The notes: generated by a model from the letters alone, not told the origin. 64,000 nucleotides of DNA from Trachythela sp. YZ-2020 (GCA_016169945.1 JADLSH010000140.1:558001-622000), one strand, 5' to 3'. Shown: positions 19,277-32,339, counted from the stretch's first letter. Made by a program: numbers and translations.

Positions 19277-22113
19277 GCTGCGTATGTTTCTCCTAGCTTT
19301 TGCTTATTCTTTCTTACTCTTACGGTTTGAGCTGTTTTGATAAAATCAAGTTTATAGTTTCGAATAGCGTTTTGCAATAATATTGAGTACACATTACTAA
19401 CCAAAGAAAGGCAAACAGCAGCTAGAATGACCCATTTGAATACGTTTGGCCTTCCTTTTCTTGATTTTCACAAATGAAAAATTGGACATGGAGTTCCCTT
19501 ATATTTTCATATGCTAACAAAATATACTAAGACTAATTCGGGGTCGTAATCACATACCCAAACATATCCTAAACGGGAGAGGTAGGCATATATATCATGA
19601 AAATGTCATTCTAGATTTTTTGAAAAATGTTTAACACATATTATTTCAACGTCTAAGTTTGGTTCCCAGCTGTGACCTCCGCCGTTGCCGTCTTTAAAAG
19701 ACACCAATGTTTAACCCTTCGGTTCTTTGAAAGGTTATGGCAGATCGACTTTCGTCGGACTTTACATGATGTCCTCAATCAGTCATAGCCTTGAAGTGGA
19801 ACCGTAATTAATTATACAAACTATATAGCATGAACACAATTTGCTTTCACGCCATTATAACGCCTCTCCCACCTAAATATAACCGACTTGTACTTAGTGT
19901 AATTTGAAATAATTTATAATCACTATATAGCTAGGGAGGGGTAGGTGGGTACTCATTTGGAGAAAAAAACTTTTTCGTAAATGCTACAATGCTCGCGATT
20001 TTCCAATAACATGTCGTTGCTATGGGACAAAATTTCCATCAACCTGCTATTTTCCCATATTTATCCATTTTCCGCAAAACAAGTAGAAAAATTAACACCA
20101 GAAAACGAAAAAGGGATCATTAATGATGCATAATATGGCTAATCGCAAAATAGGATTTTCTTTTAAAATTTTGCATAAGACCACCTTACATACTTAGCTA
20201 CATAAGGAATAATAATATTTTTCACTGATCTGAAAGATTCCAGTATTTTAGTACTCATTTGAGCAAATGAATTAGATGTAATTTAATTAAATCTAAATAT
20301 GCATATCAATAACAAAAATTATACAACATGTTTGTCGACTTTTCAATCATTTTTTATTATTTTATAAAGCTGATATACGGTCAAATTTACTTAAATTATT
20401 ATTCTAAATTATAAAGTTTGTAAACACACCAGGTCTAATTCACATAAATACGGTTAGTTTCTCGAAACAATTTGTATAATCATGAAATTTGGCTAACATT
20501 ACTAAGTGCACTATGAATGGCTGATTGTAAGCACTGACATAATGACTTCAGAACACTGTAACGTTTGGAATAAAGTAAGCACAATCGCCATAAAAAAATG
20601 TCAATGTGTAGCCATATCCTCATCAATGAGAGCCTACATAAAAGAGCATGTTATGAGAATATTATATTTCCAAAAACCCAAGATGATTAACAAGAGCCTT
20701 TTACAAGACTTGATAGTGTTATATCAACAACCAGAGGAGGAATGGTGAGTATACCAGAATGCATTGCGTTGATTATTATTCAAAATAAAAATTTTCGACG
20801 AAAGTTTGGTGAAAAATTGTTCAGAAATATTGCGAGTTTTAGCTTGGAATTTGTCGTATTTTTGAAGGTATGTTTCAATAATTGTTTTATTAATGAATCT
20901 AATTTAACGATTTTTGTCTTGTTTGATTTATTTAGCTTGTTTTAGTTATGCTAATCACGCAATGTATTAACCCTTGTTACGGGTCACGGCACATATAGCT
21001 TTGAAATCTGCATGAGGTAATAATTTCTGTTACAAGGAAAAGTAATACAAACCACAGCATTGAATTGAGGAAGAGTTGCTCTTTCTATTGATACTTTAAA
21101 ACAAAGGTTACCTCCTCAAATCGACGAGTAATCGCGGTTTGAAAATGGGCTACTTTTGCTATATTTTGCCGCTGATGTCGGGAATAGACCGCATTGTAAT
21201 CAGAATGGCGCGCCGAAAATCGCTGTATGAAACACTATTTTTTTTATAATTGTGGAACATGTACATATATATTACTGTGTGTTTTAAGTTAAACGTTACC
21301 TTTGAGATTTGGTTGGATAGGGATCAAAATTTTAGAGCTTACAGAATGCTTCTAATGGGTTAAAATTTGTACTTGTTGCAATATGTTGCAATATTTTGTG
21401 TTTTGTGTCCTATATTCTTATATCTATTCCCACCTGATTTTTGTTATTCAATATATTTAAAAAATGCTCATCATAGTTGCATGTATTGTAATACAGACAG
21501 TACAGCATTTGAAAGTACAGTATATACTTACAGCGTATCAATATGGCAACATACTGTATAATGTATATACAGTATTGATTTATTCATAGGAAAAAATATG
21601 GGTGTTGGATGTGCTGCCATATTTATATGCATGTCTATATTATGCCCTTTTTATGTATAAAGAAATTAAAATAAGACTAGGCATTATAAATTGAAATGAG
21701 ATTTAGGATAATTATGTTATCATAAAAAATTAAACATACTCTTTGTATCCTTCATTTATTCTGTTGTGTTATGCCCTCAATATAGATTCCCGTCTGAGGT
21801 CGCAGGTAAATATTGTATACAGAAAAAAGTTTGCAACATTTGAAGATGCAGAAAAAACCCATTATGGTCTGACATTATCTGACAGTTTGGCAGAACTTGT
21901 GATAAATAGAAGACAAGCCAATTCTGGAAAAACAATTATGGAATCAGAATTCAGGAAACATCAATACCACCACCTCCTTCAACACCACCAATGTTTGAAG
22001 CTTGTTGTAAATATATTTAATTTTTAGGTAGACTGTAATGTTCTTAACATTGTAAACGCATTGAGGCTGTGCAAAATGCATACTAAATGCTGTAATTATT
22101 ATTACACACTTAC
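19277..22113. other. Gene-poor AT-rich stretch
   Basis: No gene could be supported. Short plus-strand frames at 20,506-20,748 and 21,743-22,027 have no recognised domain; the second follows a possible acceptor (CAATATAG) and might be exonic, but codon use and motifs do not decide. 5' of this, 19,277-19,450 may be flanking DNA of the LINE. Confidence 0.4.
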
Positions 22114-22349
22114 CACACAATCATTAACCAGGTAAAGTCCTGTTCATTTGGGCTTTTCCAGCCCCATGCAGTTACAACTTTGTCTCTTAACACATACTGC
22201 AAGTAACAGGGGTACTTAATCACATTGCCATCATTACTAACATCATTCAAAAGGCTGCATCTTTCACAAGGGTATAAATCAAGGTAACTTTCCCCCTTAA
22301 TCCACCTTATGTTATCCATGTGTATTGGTGGAATGAAAATGACCGGCAT
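22114..22349 (-). CDS. Candidate exon of an unknown protein
   Basis: A minus-strand frame encodes a plausible globular segment with a Cys pair (YPCERCSLLNDVSNDGNVIKY) and an aromatic cluster (VVTAWGWKSPNEQDFTW). It ends at a good donor, G/GTAAGTG (the intron would start at 22,113). No clear acceptor is fixed; one candidate AG precedes GTGGATTAAGG. I do not recognise the family. It may belong with the HIRAN-like segment 1.4 kb upstream on the same strand. Confidence 0.3.
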
Positions 22350-23686
22350 ACAGTAAAAGCACCATTTTCGTATCTTTTACCATATATGCTTAATCCATGC
22401 ATATTGGTGGAATGAAATGATGCAACAGTTTTTTAGTATGGTTTGAATTTAAATAAATCATTTTTTAAACCAATTGTCTGTGTATATTTATTGGAAATGC
22501 ATTATTTAATGATTAGTTAGGCAAACATTTATGTAGCTAACATTCTCCTTACATCTTAGGATATAAAAAAGTTTGTTCAACCTTTTGCCCTGGGTGTAGT
22601 TAATTTAGAACATAGTTACATTGGCATAATAGTCTATTGATTTTACTTGTCAGTTGTACAGTACGAAAAAGACTATCTGCAAGCTACATAGATACAGAAA
22701 AGTATCGATTATATAAGTATGGATTAAGTACTGCAACGACGAAGGACCGTTCATTATTTAGAAGGGGGGTGGGCCAGTAATTGATTGATAGTATCTATTT
22801 TGGGAAGTATGGGTTGATGGTTGCAGATGCGATTAGCACACTCCCCCTTTCCTCTGGGTTAAACCGGCTATACAGCATGTCGAGGGCACAGATTTACTCA
22901 GGTAATGCCAGTGTCCTTGATAAACTCCTGTAAGTTGAGATTGGTTGGTTCTATTCTGTGCTTCAAGGGTTTTTCTCCAGGTATTCCGGTTTTCCTCCCT
23001 CACTAAAAACTAACCCTTAGTGATTAACCTTGACTAACTCACCCTCGGAACCTTTGTCAATTGGGTTGCAAAACCTGTTAAGGCATTTCTGTCCACCTCA
23101 GAGTAGTAAACACAATAAACATAAAACTAAACTATTATCTTGACCCACCCAATAACAATGGTTTAATTTTTGCAGACCATCCCTTGTCATTGGACACAAA
23201 TTCATGCCCCCCCCCTGTTACAGTTGCAGCTGCATTAATTAAGCAAACCATTTAAATACTATATTGAGATAATATTATAAATGATAAAACTATTGCTGTG
23301 ATACCAGAGGCATAGGATGCAGGGTGACCAAAACAGAAGGTAATCAGTGTATGTTGTGCATAAGGTACCACCCAACAAGGAAGTCTGGGGGCATTCCCCC
23401 ATTTTGAAATCTAGTCCCTCTGAAATGGTATTTTCAGCCATTTTGATGTACTGATAAATTGCAAGACAAGTGAGATTTAAAATTTGGGTTGGTCTACCCC
23501 TTTCCTAATTTATAATTATGTTGGCTCACCCCCAGAAACCATTTTTCAAAAAATTCTGGCATACCCCCTCATAAATAATGAACAGTCCCTTAGATAACCG
23601 TGGTGGTTAATTAAAGCTATACCTGGCATAATTTTTTCTTGCCAGCAACAAATGGATGAAAGTTTCAAATGTTCTCTTTAAATAAA
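22350..23686. other. Non-coding stretch with a short direct repeat and a decayed repeat
   Basis: The phrase TATTGGTGGAATGAAA occurs at about 22,322-22,337 and 22,401-22,416. At about 23,380-23,440 a segment (GTCTGGGGGCATTCCCCC, then TTTTGAAAT) resembles the interior of the hAT-type element at 27.2-27.7 kb, so a decayed relative may lie here. Confidence 0.4.
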
Positions 23687-23986
23687 TTAAGATTCTTTCC
23701 TAGAATTAATGTATGTAGCAGTAATCCAGATCGATGGTCGATGGCAGGAACCAACTCGCCAGATAATGATATTTGTGTCTCGAACATTGTCTGGTTCATG
23801 CTCCACTTTGAATATCAATTCTAGGTTTGATGATCTTCTCCACATGCACATTGCAAGACCGGCTTGGTATCTTTTTTCTTGCCAAGATCCAACGACAACA
23901 AACTTTTCAGGATATATGACATCCACACTATTCTCCTTGTCATCAGACATTTGGTCACCACCAGCAGTGTCTTCCACATCCAACAT
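23687..23986 (-). pseudogene. HIRAN-like domain exon, probably decayed
   Basis: The segment EKFVVVGSWQEKRYQAGLAM, followed by LELIFKVEHEPDNVRDTNIIIW, resembles the HIRAN fold, where a conserved EPDN.xD.NAI motif closes the domain. HIRAN domains occur in HLTF-type helicases and in stand-alone or transposon-linked proteins of invertebrates, where they bind DNA ends. An acidic linker (DDKENSVD) precedes it. A further coding-like stretch in another frame (about 24,000-24,062) lies just upstream, suggesting a 1-nt shift. The segment after NIIIW looks out of frame too. No partner domain is visible. Assignment rests on one motif. Confidence 0.4.
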
Positions 23987-24062
23987 TTCAGTTAACTGTC
24001 GAATTTCCTATATAGTCGGCCACCTCCATCTCGATGATCAATGGGGTCAACAAACTGCATGA

Positions 24063-25757
24063 ATTTAAGAAACAGGTTCAGGAAGAATATGTAAACGAAC
24101 TAGAAGTAAAATGACTTTACTATCAGTGTATTAAACACTGCTGTGTTTAATAGTAATATAAAAACAAATCAAATTTTACGCACTGAAATATAATATCAAA
24201 TTTAGTTAAGAGCTTTCAAAGCCTTGATTTGTAGATGCTATATAGTTTCTTAAATATGAAAATAATCATTAAAATATGTACTTGAATAATCAGTGCCGTT
24301 TAAATATGAAATACTTTGAAAGTACAGGAGCCTGTATGTGTTTAAATCATCTTACCTTGAAAACACAACTAGTATGCACTTCTATCAATGCAGGGCTACT
24401 GCATTCAGCGAACATTTCTTCGATTTTTATGCCATTAACAACCGGTGAAAATTCGCCATTTTAAAATATTTGGAGATGTGAACGCAGCGAGAAACAGTCG
24501 AACAGTGACGGCGCAGGCCGATAAATCGATAATATATAATTAACGCCCCTGGGCGCGTTGCATGTCGGTATACTCACCCAACCTCCTCTGATCAACAACA
24601 TGGAAGAATTTATCTGAAGGAAAAAAAATAACCAATACTAAATATATCTTTCCAGAAATGGACAAAAACAGGGGAATTGTAAGGCAAATGTAGGCCAAGA
24701 ATGCCCAAGGTGTATTTAAAATCCAAGCCAAAATAGAAAATGATTTGCCAGTTACTCTACCAATAATTTTGTAAACACAAAACAGTAAGATATGAATCAA
24801 TGCCAAATTGCTATAACATTTTCTTAAGGGGGCTGCAGTTGGTGATGGCTGACACACCCATGTTCCGAGCTAAAAATTTATATCGCGCGCATTTTTCATG
24901 GTCACATAACTGGCTTTGTTACGAAACATGGTAAAAATGCAATGTGTGCTTTTCTGTGATTTACAGAACACTAGTTATAATTTAAGGATCAACCAGTTTT
25001 GTTCAGGACATATTTTCCTTCCAGAACACCTTTTCAAAATACTAATCCAAACATGTCAAAAATAGTGTACATTTACAAGGGCAATTTCAACCCTTTGGTG
25101 CATTTTCCCCATGAATAATTTTAATTCTAATAAAAATACTATGATAAAATGTTGATTTAAACCTAATTTCAAGTGATGAGCATACCCTAACTTTCAACCT
25201 ATACTTCAAAGAAGATGGGTCAATTCAACATAAACATTGAAATATGAGTATACTGACAGCTCTGTCACCCGTTTAGTTTGGCATTAGGAGACCTTCGGAA
25301 ACATTTTAATGAAAGTATAATTCACAAAGTTCACATTTTCACTTACTTTTTAACATCTGCTTAAATTCAACTAGCTCCGTAGCCATGGGCAAAATCTTGT
25401 GATTGATGTCAGCATCCATTTATTTCATGTTTCCCCGGTGAAAATATATTCTATTCCAAAGCCGATTTCGACGTACTTTAGCTTTTTAGAAACCGTTGGC
25501 CTTCCTCAGTAAGATTATCAACTGTTTGATAACCGTATTTGATAGTAAACAGCTAAAATATTCTCCGAAAGTTTATAGTTTTCCTCTTCGGCGCGAAAAT
25601 GGCAACTCAAGAAGAAACGAGCACGCTATTTTCGGTCAGAGTCGACAAATTGCCCACCTGTTTTGTCGCGCACTTTCCCAGACACCATCTCGAGCAGATA
25701 ACCAAAATTATCTTCGTCGGTAATCGGTTTACAATCTACTTGAGTTAAAAACATGTT
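24063..25757. other. No supported gene
   Basis: AT-rich DNA. A minus-strand frame at 24,540-24,857 is hydrophobic with two possible membrane segments but has no recognised motif or conserved start context, so it is not called as a gene. Confidence 0.4.
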
Positions 25758-26265
25758 TTAAAATCTAACCCAATCATTGGCTGTACCTTTGAATGACGTA
25801 ATTGTTAGCTTGGGCAGCTTGGCATGGGTAGCCCTAGCTGCCTTTTCCATTTCCAATTGCTTTTCAGTTATTTCAAGTTCTGCCTGTAGCTTCTCCTGCC
25901 ATAACTGACGTTCTTGCTGTCGAATTTCCTCTTGGTACTGTTCCTCTTCTTGTCGTATTGCTTCACGTTTTTTGTTTGTCTCTTCGCCAGTAATATCATC
26001 CTTTCTCTTAGCTAAAACAGCTTGCAATTTATCAAGCTGTGATACCCACGGCATGTACGTTTCCTTTAAATTTTTTCTTCCATTGTCGAATAGCTCTGGC
26101 AGCAAACTCGCCCCGATCCACTTTTACTTCTTGCATAGTTATATATACTTCACCAAGTTATATATTTCATCAAGAATAACTTCAGATCGTTTACTCACCG
26201 TCTTTATCTCCTTGTAGTCCTTCTCCTCGATTAGATCGTCTGTTTCTTCAAGATAGTACTCCATT
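25758..26265 (-). pseudogene. BEL/Pao-type gag fragment (DUF1759 start)
   Basis: An ATG at about 26,263-26,265 opens an acidic N-terminus that stops at a TAA near 26,141; the next frame (26,105-25,758) gives a long Glu/Gln/Lys coiled-coil segment and then AKLPKLTITSFKGTANDWVRF. That last segment is the typical beginning of the DUF1759 domain in BEL/Pao gag proteins of invertebrates. The frame ends in TAA right after it, so protease, RT and the rest are absent. A GTGAGT donor-like site sits between the two frames. The R1 repeat lies directly upstream (26,284-26,611). Confidence 0.55.
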
Positions 26266-26283
26266 TCTCAATTTCTCTGCTTA

Positions 26284-26611
26284 TTATAGCCAATTTATAG
26301 ATTACAATGTATAAATTTAAGTTAATGAGACAACACATTAACTTGAGGTTTGTTTTACTATACAACAAGTGGGAAAAGCCTGTCAACACCCACTAAATTC
26401 ACAAGAAAATATCTCTGATCAAAGTTCAAAGTATATCCGGACACGTGCAATACGAATGCAATTTGCTCAGCCAATCAAATGACTCTATTGCCAATCATAT
26501 TTCAATGACCATAGGTAGAGCGCGCTATATAACGTCAAGCGTGTCACTTTGCCGAATGTTTCAACTGAATAAACACGAAATTTTGCAAGAATAAAAATTT
26601 ACATAATATGC
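26284..26611. repeat. R1 repeat, copy 1
   Basis: About 325 bp, from AGCCAATTTATAGATTAC to AATAAAAATTTACA, almost identical to 29,503-29,826 and clearly related to 40,120-40,410 and 49,252-49,520. It contains CCAAT-like motifs and CTATATAACGTCAAGCG, so it could be promoter-bearing. No TG..CA ends fit both edges, so I do not call it an LTR. Confidence 0.8.
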
Positions 26612-27159
26612 GAAGTGCTTTGGACGGTGTTATGGACGGTGCGAGAACTTAGGCGATTCGAATGCTAAATATGTTGATGCGAGACCTCCTTCGGCACAAG
26701 AACAAGACCCAACAAGATTAATGCGAACGACGGGCAGCATGGCGAATAACGACGTGGTTTTATATCTACAATCAGAACTCACTGATGCAGAGCAAGCATG
26801 ACAGTTGTGCTATTATTCCTCCCATGGTCCAAGAAATATGCCAGCTCAATTCCGCTATAAAGATAGTACGGACAGACGCCAACCAGTCAACAGATCCGAC
26901 GAACACGACGTGCTGAATATAACACAATTGGTTGCCTCGCATGTGGCCCATGCGGGGCGTCGTAAGTATTGCCAGCAACTGACTCAAACGAAGGTTATAT
27001 TTCTTTTCAACCAATTTTAGTATATCTCTCAATTGCCATTCGATATCATAGTATTCTGGTATGTATAAATTATAACATGATATATCTCTGTTAAATAATA
27101 TATCCTATTGTTATATTGAGTCCAAAGTTTAATCCTTGTCTCGAGGCCTGAAAATATTT
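26612..27159. other. No supported gene
   Basis: Overlapping short frames on both strands at about 26,770-27,030 look like shadows of each other, with no motif. The stretch lies between an R1 copy and the hAT-type element. Confidence 0.35.
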
Positions 27160-27167
27160 GTATTTAC

Positions 27168-27718
27168 CAGTGGCGTGCTGGCTTGTGTTCGCCAGGGGAG
27201 GCCAGCTGCAAATTTGGCGCCCCCTTGTAATTTGTGTATGGTTGAGCGTCGTATAAGCGAGACGTCTAGGGGGGTCCGGGGGCATGCCCCCCCGGGAAAA
27301 TTTTGAAATTTAGAGTCCCTGAAATGCCATTTCTTGTGTTTTGGGAGGCGATTCGACGGAATTCTGAGAATTACAAACATCGCAAAAATAAAAATGCGCA
27401 AGAAACAACACATTCAAGAGTTTGAATAAATATATAGTTTTTTTCTTAAACAAAGAAAAATAGACGGCGAACATTCATGAAGTAGACGGCGAACTTACCA
27501 GTGATATTAGCCAAATCACTTCACATTTCACAATTAACAATGTACATCCTTCGAGATATTACAGACTGGACAGTAATGCTTGTAGTTGTAGGTAGGCTTG
27601 TGTGCGCTTTTGTGTGATTTTGTGCAATTTCGGCGCCCCATTTATGTTTTGGCGCCCCCTAAAAAATCTTCGCTGGGGGGGCCATGGCCCCCCGGCCCCC
27701 CCTGCCAGCACGCCACTG
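27168..27718. mobile_element. hAT-type non-autonomous element (551 bp)
   Basis: Ends CAGTGGCGTGCTGGC and GCCAGCACGCCACTG are perfect 15-bp inverted repeats, and GTATTTAC is duplicated at 27,160-27,167 and 27,719-27,726. An 8-bp duplication with CAGTGGCG ends is characteristic of hAT elements. The interior has G/C homopolymer-rich blocks (GGGGGCATGCCCCCCC) and no transposase. Confidence 0.92.
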
Positions 27719-27726
27719 GTATTTAC

Positions 27727-29129
27727 CGTAAAATGTTACGGCTATAGAAAAGAATACCATTATCGTTAAATCGGCAACACGTATTTTGTTAATGAATATT
27801 AAATACTACGATAAAATATAGTTCAGTGTTCAGTTGTCAAAATTTGGTTCGGAATTAGGACACATGCACTCGAGCGTGCGTTGGCGTATGTTCACGTGAA
27901 CGTCTGTTAGTTGTTCAGGATTATTGCCATCTTGCCATTATATATAATTTGGGTTAACAGGACGGTATGTCCAATTTGAGCAGTATGTGTCGCACTGGCA
28001 TTGTCTCATTGTCAATATATCTAGTTCCTGGTAGGCACCACTTCTACTGACAGCAAGGTCAAAGTCTTTGAATTATAGCTGATTAACTGTATGTAAGAAA
28101 GTTACATCAATGATTTTCAACCAGGAAAGCCTTGATAGGCTATAATTTAATTAAAAATTTTCATGTAATTTAGGCCAAAAGGTTTTAAGAACTCAGATTT
28201 GCAGCAACAAAAGGGTGGCTGTATGTTGGCAACCTAAGTCGTACCCCAATATTTCACCAAATGTCCACCACTGTATATTAACCTACTTGATTCTATTGGT
28301 ATATGCAGTTAAGTCAAATGCTAAGCTTGTTGTCAAAGTTACTAAAAGATATCAAGGAAATAATGTGGCAGTTCATTATATTTTATTTTCAGATTGCAAT
28401 TTCTTTATATACTACATAGTACTACCAACATTGTAGACTATGTTCAGATAATATTTCATATTAAGTAGCTCGTGCAAATCTCAACATGCATGTGACTGCT
28501 TTCACTGTTGTGTTCAAGCTTGAGTCGATATACTACATACACCACTGTTATCACAGTTTAGGGAAGTACAGTTGGGGCCAATTTAATGTTAACCTTTAGA
28601 AAACAAATCTCTGATAATCGGGGGTCAAATGAACCTTATATATGATACACAAATCTGTTTGCTTGTTAATGTATGTAATTCAATTATTCAATCACATTCT
28701 CTGTATACTGAACCTGTTGCTGTTCAAATGTAGAGACCTTTTATCGTATAGCTCCGAGTTTCATATACCAGACTGTTACGTCAGATGAATTAAAAAATAA
28801 ATAATTAAATAAAATAGAAAATAACAAAACAAACATGCCTTGTTAGTCAGCTCTGTTTGTCGTGTTACCAACACTCCAATTATGAATTTGTGAGATAAAA
28901 AGCTTCGTGGGGGAGCTGCTGTATGTCTTGGGCCCCATCCAGGTTTCCTGTACTGCAGGTTTTTCCTGGCCTCCCTGATATCTCAGCTGTAGTATGAGTG
29001 ATGGCAATGCTCAAGTGGAAGTCAACTATCATCAGGCAAAAGCTGTCTTCTCTATGACTACAGCTTTGTGGGAGATGGGTTTATTCGTCTAGATCTATGG
29101 GGAATACACTTGATCTATGGGGAATATTT
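27727..29129. other. No supported gene
   Basis: AT-rich DNA with one weak frame at 28,215-28,436. GATCTATGGGGAATA is duplicated at about 29,091-29,129, just before an R2 copy. Confidence 0.4.
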
Positions 29130-29502
29130 GTGGGGTTGAAGTGTTCCAAATGGTCAACTTCATTGCCCATAGACTCAGATTATTTCATGGAAATATAATC
29201 AGTCGAATCGTAAGGACTGTCCAGGGGGATTATCACCCATTGGTTCAGGTAATGTCGGAGAGGGTCGCAACCTTGATGACAGGGCTCTATCGGGGTTTTT
29301 ACCCCTAGGGCATTTAGTCTCTCCTAGCGGGTCTCATGTATACCCCCGCGGGATGAAAACATAAGGCTAGAATGAGTCTTTGGGTTGACCAGAGTATAAA
29401 TATTGGTTCACTTCAGTCTTCACCCCGAACCCGTTCTCCCACAAATTTGGCGTGTGTTTAATTTAATTACCGGTGAATTTTAGTATATAATCTGCTTGGA
29501 TC
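29130..29502 (+). repeat. R2 repeat, copy 1
   Basis: From GGGGTTGAAGTGTTCC to GGATCATTAA, about 373 bp, repeated at 30,107-30,485, 42,411-42,782 and 51,512-51,886. It holds GAGTATAAATATTGG followed about 20 bp later by TCAGTCTTCA, resembling a TATA box plus initiator. R1 follows directly after the final TTAA. Confidence 0.85.
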
Positions 29503-30485
29503 ATTAAAGCCAATTTATAGATCACAATGTATAAATTTAAGTTAATGAGACAACACATTAACTTGAGGTTTGTTTTACTATACAACAAGTGGGAAAAGCC
29601 TGTCAACACCCACTAAATTCACAAGAAAATATCTCTGATCAAAGTTCAAAGTATATCCGGACACGTGCAATACGAATGCAATTTGCTCAGCCAATCAAAT
29701 GACTCTATTGCCAATCATATTTCAATGACCATAGGTAAAGCGCGCTATATAACGTCAAGCGTGTCACTTTGCCGAATGTTTCAACTGAATAAACACGAAA
29801 TTTTGCAAGAATAAAAATTTACACCCACCCACCCTTCTATTTTACATGTTGGAGGAACTAATCTAATGGACGATATATTTATCTATCTCATTATATAGTT
29901 ATTTTCATGCAGGATAATCCAAGAGGAACAAACGATCAATTCTATCGTATCGCTGGAAATGTTCTTGCTGTATCGTTATGCTGGATGTGGTCTTGCTTTA
30001 GTTATGCTGGATAATTAATCCAAGAGGAAAACACGAACAATTTTATTGCTGTGAATGATGATGTTGTATATATCTAAACTTGTTGATGTTGAATAAAGCT
30101 TTGGTTCGGGGTTGAAGTGTTCCAAATGGTCAACTTCATTGCCCATAGACTCAGATTATTTCATGGAAATATAATCAGTCGAATCGTAAGGACTGTCCAA
30201 GGGGATTATCACCCATTTGTTCAGGTAATGTCGGAGAGGGTCGCAACCTTGATGACAGGGCTCTATCGGGGTTTTTACCCCTAGGGCATTTAGTCTCTCC
30301 TAGCGGGTCTCATGTATACCCCCGCGGGATGAAAACATAAGGCTAGAATGAGTCTTTGGGTTGACCAGAGTATAAATATTGGTTCACTTCAGTCTTCACC
30401 CCGAACCCGTTCTCCCACAAATTTGGCGTGTGTTTAATTTAATTACCGGTGAATTTTAGTGTATAATGTGCTTGGATCATTAATG
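29503..30485 (+). mobile_element. Deletion derivative of the R1-R2 element
   Basis: R1 (29,503-29,826), then about 255 bp matching the 3' part of the larger elements (29,850-30,106 against 42,150-42,410), then R2 (30,107-30,485). The coding middle found at 40-42 kb and 49-51 kb is absent. TTAA flanks both ends (29,499-29,502 and about 30,479-30,482). Being head to tail with the R2 at 29,130 suggests either insertion next to an older copy or recombination between copies. Confidence 0.75.
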
Positions 30486-32339
30486 TCTCTAATTCCTTCT
30501 CTTTCTCGTTCGGTACAACTTCGTCGGCCATATTGACTTCCGCGTCCCCTTGTTTACGATCACAATTCGCTCGAATTTCCGTTTAAAACTCTGTCAAAAT
30601 CCCTCACAAATCCTGGTCACGGCACCACTTTGACCCGAACTTTGTTTTCGCACCAAAAACCTCCCCTCACAATACGTAATTTTGATATTTTACGCTACAG
30701 TAATTACTCACATAATACAATATATCTCACATAATCACATCCCCTTTTGGTTCTTTTCGCCTTTTTACTTACATGACCTCCAAGCTAACTTAGGGGGTCA
30801 CCTAACTTACAATTCAAGTGGCGGGGAATAATCTTTGGAAGTCTGTCTCACTGGCATACGAGAAAGTAAAACAAGTCGAATTAATTTGGAATGTTATGGA
30901 TTATTGTGTCAAAAATCAATAGTGAATGGATTATGATGCAAGGAAATATTGAACAACAGAACAACAAGGACTTGCAATATCAAGTAATACACTTAGAAAA
31001 GGACACAAGCATTTCTTGCTATAACACCCGGGGACTGTTAATTACACGATGCTTCCTTGTTTTGCTACCTTGCATTGCTACGCCAATTTGTCAATTCTAG
31101 TTTTCCTAATAATTTCTCATATATCCGATCTAAACAGACTGAACTTTCAGTTAATGACGCAAGCTGTTGATATAGAATTATTTTCATGAAAAGCAATTCT
31201 AAAATAACATATTTTATTGGAAGAAGGGTTTCTGGGGTGTGAACCATCATCCCCACTCACGTCACGCTCTAAGCTGCACTGATTCTGAACCAAATCCTCT
31301 ATAGGGGTCCCTGACGAACCTGAACCAACAAACAATTGAACAATCTTATATAGCGATTTACAGCCGGAAACGAACTTTGGAAGTTGTCAATGTTTACACC
31401 TGTAAACTAGCTCTGGAAGTTGCTAATATTTTTACAGCCGTATTAAAACTCTGCAAGTTGTTAATAATTACAGCGGTACGTAAATTCTATAAGTTGATAA
31501 CACTCTGGAAGTTGTTAATATTTACAACCTTAGACTCTTAAATAGCCGAAAACTAGCACTGGAACTTTGAAAAATATAGCTTCAATCATCAAAGTAAATG
31601 CATTTTTCTTTTTAATGAATTTACAAAGTTCTACAACAAGATTTATAGTTTTAAATAAGAACGAGGACGAATTATTCATATTATAATAACAAATATTTAC
31701 CTTAAATCAAAAGGGCACCGTCGTCTCCTTTCCCCTAGTTCCGGCGTCGCTGCACAATCGTATCTATAGGACGAGGGATGGTCTATTTGGCGCGGATCGC
31801 GGGTCATCTTAGACAGGCGTGGGCACAATTAGAAATGGTAACGTGCAATTAGAAATTAGTCTGTAACCACAGTCAATTTTACAATTTGTTCAAAGCGGAG
31901 GAAAGAGTGTGCGTGTGGGGAGCACTGGGAGGAGTGAGTTCGTAGGATAGGCCCAAGAATAAGTAAGCCGAGGACTCTTGAATCAAAATTTTCTGGGGAG
32001 AACGCCTGTCGACAATTATTTCGCCTTCGGCTCTCAACCTTCACTTCCCACTTTTCGCACCCTGGAGTTGCCATTGATGGAACAAAATACACTATATTCA
32101 AGTAATCTCTTTATATTATTGACAGAAATTTGGGCAAAATTGATTTTTTTGCAGTGATGAAAGCATCAGCAAAGCATGGTTTTATATAATTGAAATATAG
32201 TCTATAAGTACAGTATTGAAAATGTTCTAAATCAATCATCATACTGGCTGCTGCATCAGTCCCACCATAATTTATTAATTTGGTGACAGCATTGAACAAT
32301 CTTCTTAACGCCTTCCTTGGAATTTAACAACTTTATTGG
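30486..32339. other. Intergenic DNA with an imperfect tandem repeat
   Basis: At about 31,365-31,560 a phrase like CTGGAAGTTGTTAATATTTACA recurs four to five times at about 45-65 bp spacing with divergence. No gene is supported elsewhere in the stretch; short minus-strand frames at 31,856-32,299 lack motifs. Confidence 0.45.

Noticed and set aside
24540..24857. Hydrophobic minus-strand frame as a membrane protein gene
   Set aside because: AT-rich DNA gives hydrophobic frames by chance; no family motif, exon signals or paralogue were seen.
27091..27413. Two overlapping minus-strand frames
   Set aside because: They lie across the edge and interior of the hAT-type element and consist of homopolymer-rich sequence; no motif.
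29230..29300. tRNA-like or SINE promoter in R2 (GGTTCAGG)
   Set aside because: Only a partial B-box-like phrase; no A box at the right distance and no cloverleaf.
26284..29826. R1 copies as a pair of LTRs of a 3.5-kb retroelement
   Set aside because: The gag fragment lies outside the pair, the interior contains unrelated elements, and the ends are not TG..CA.
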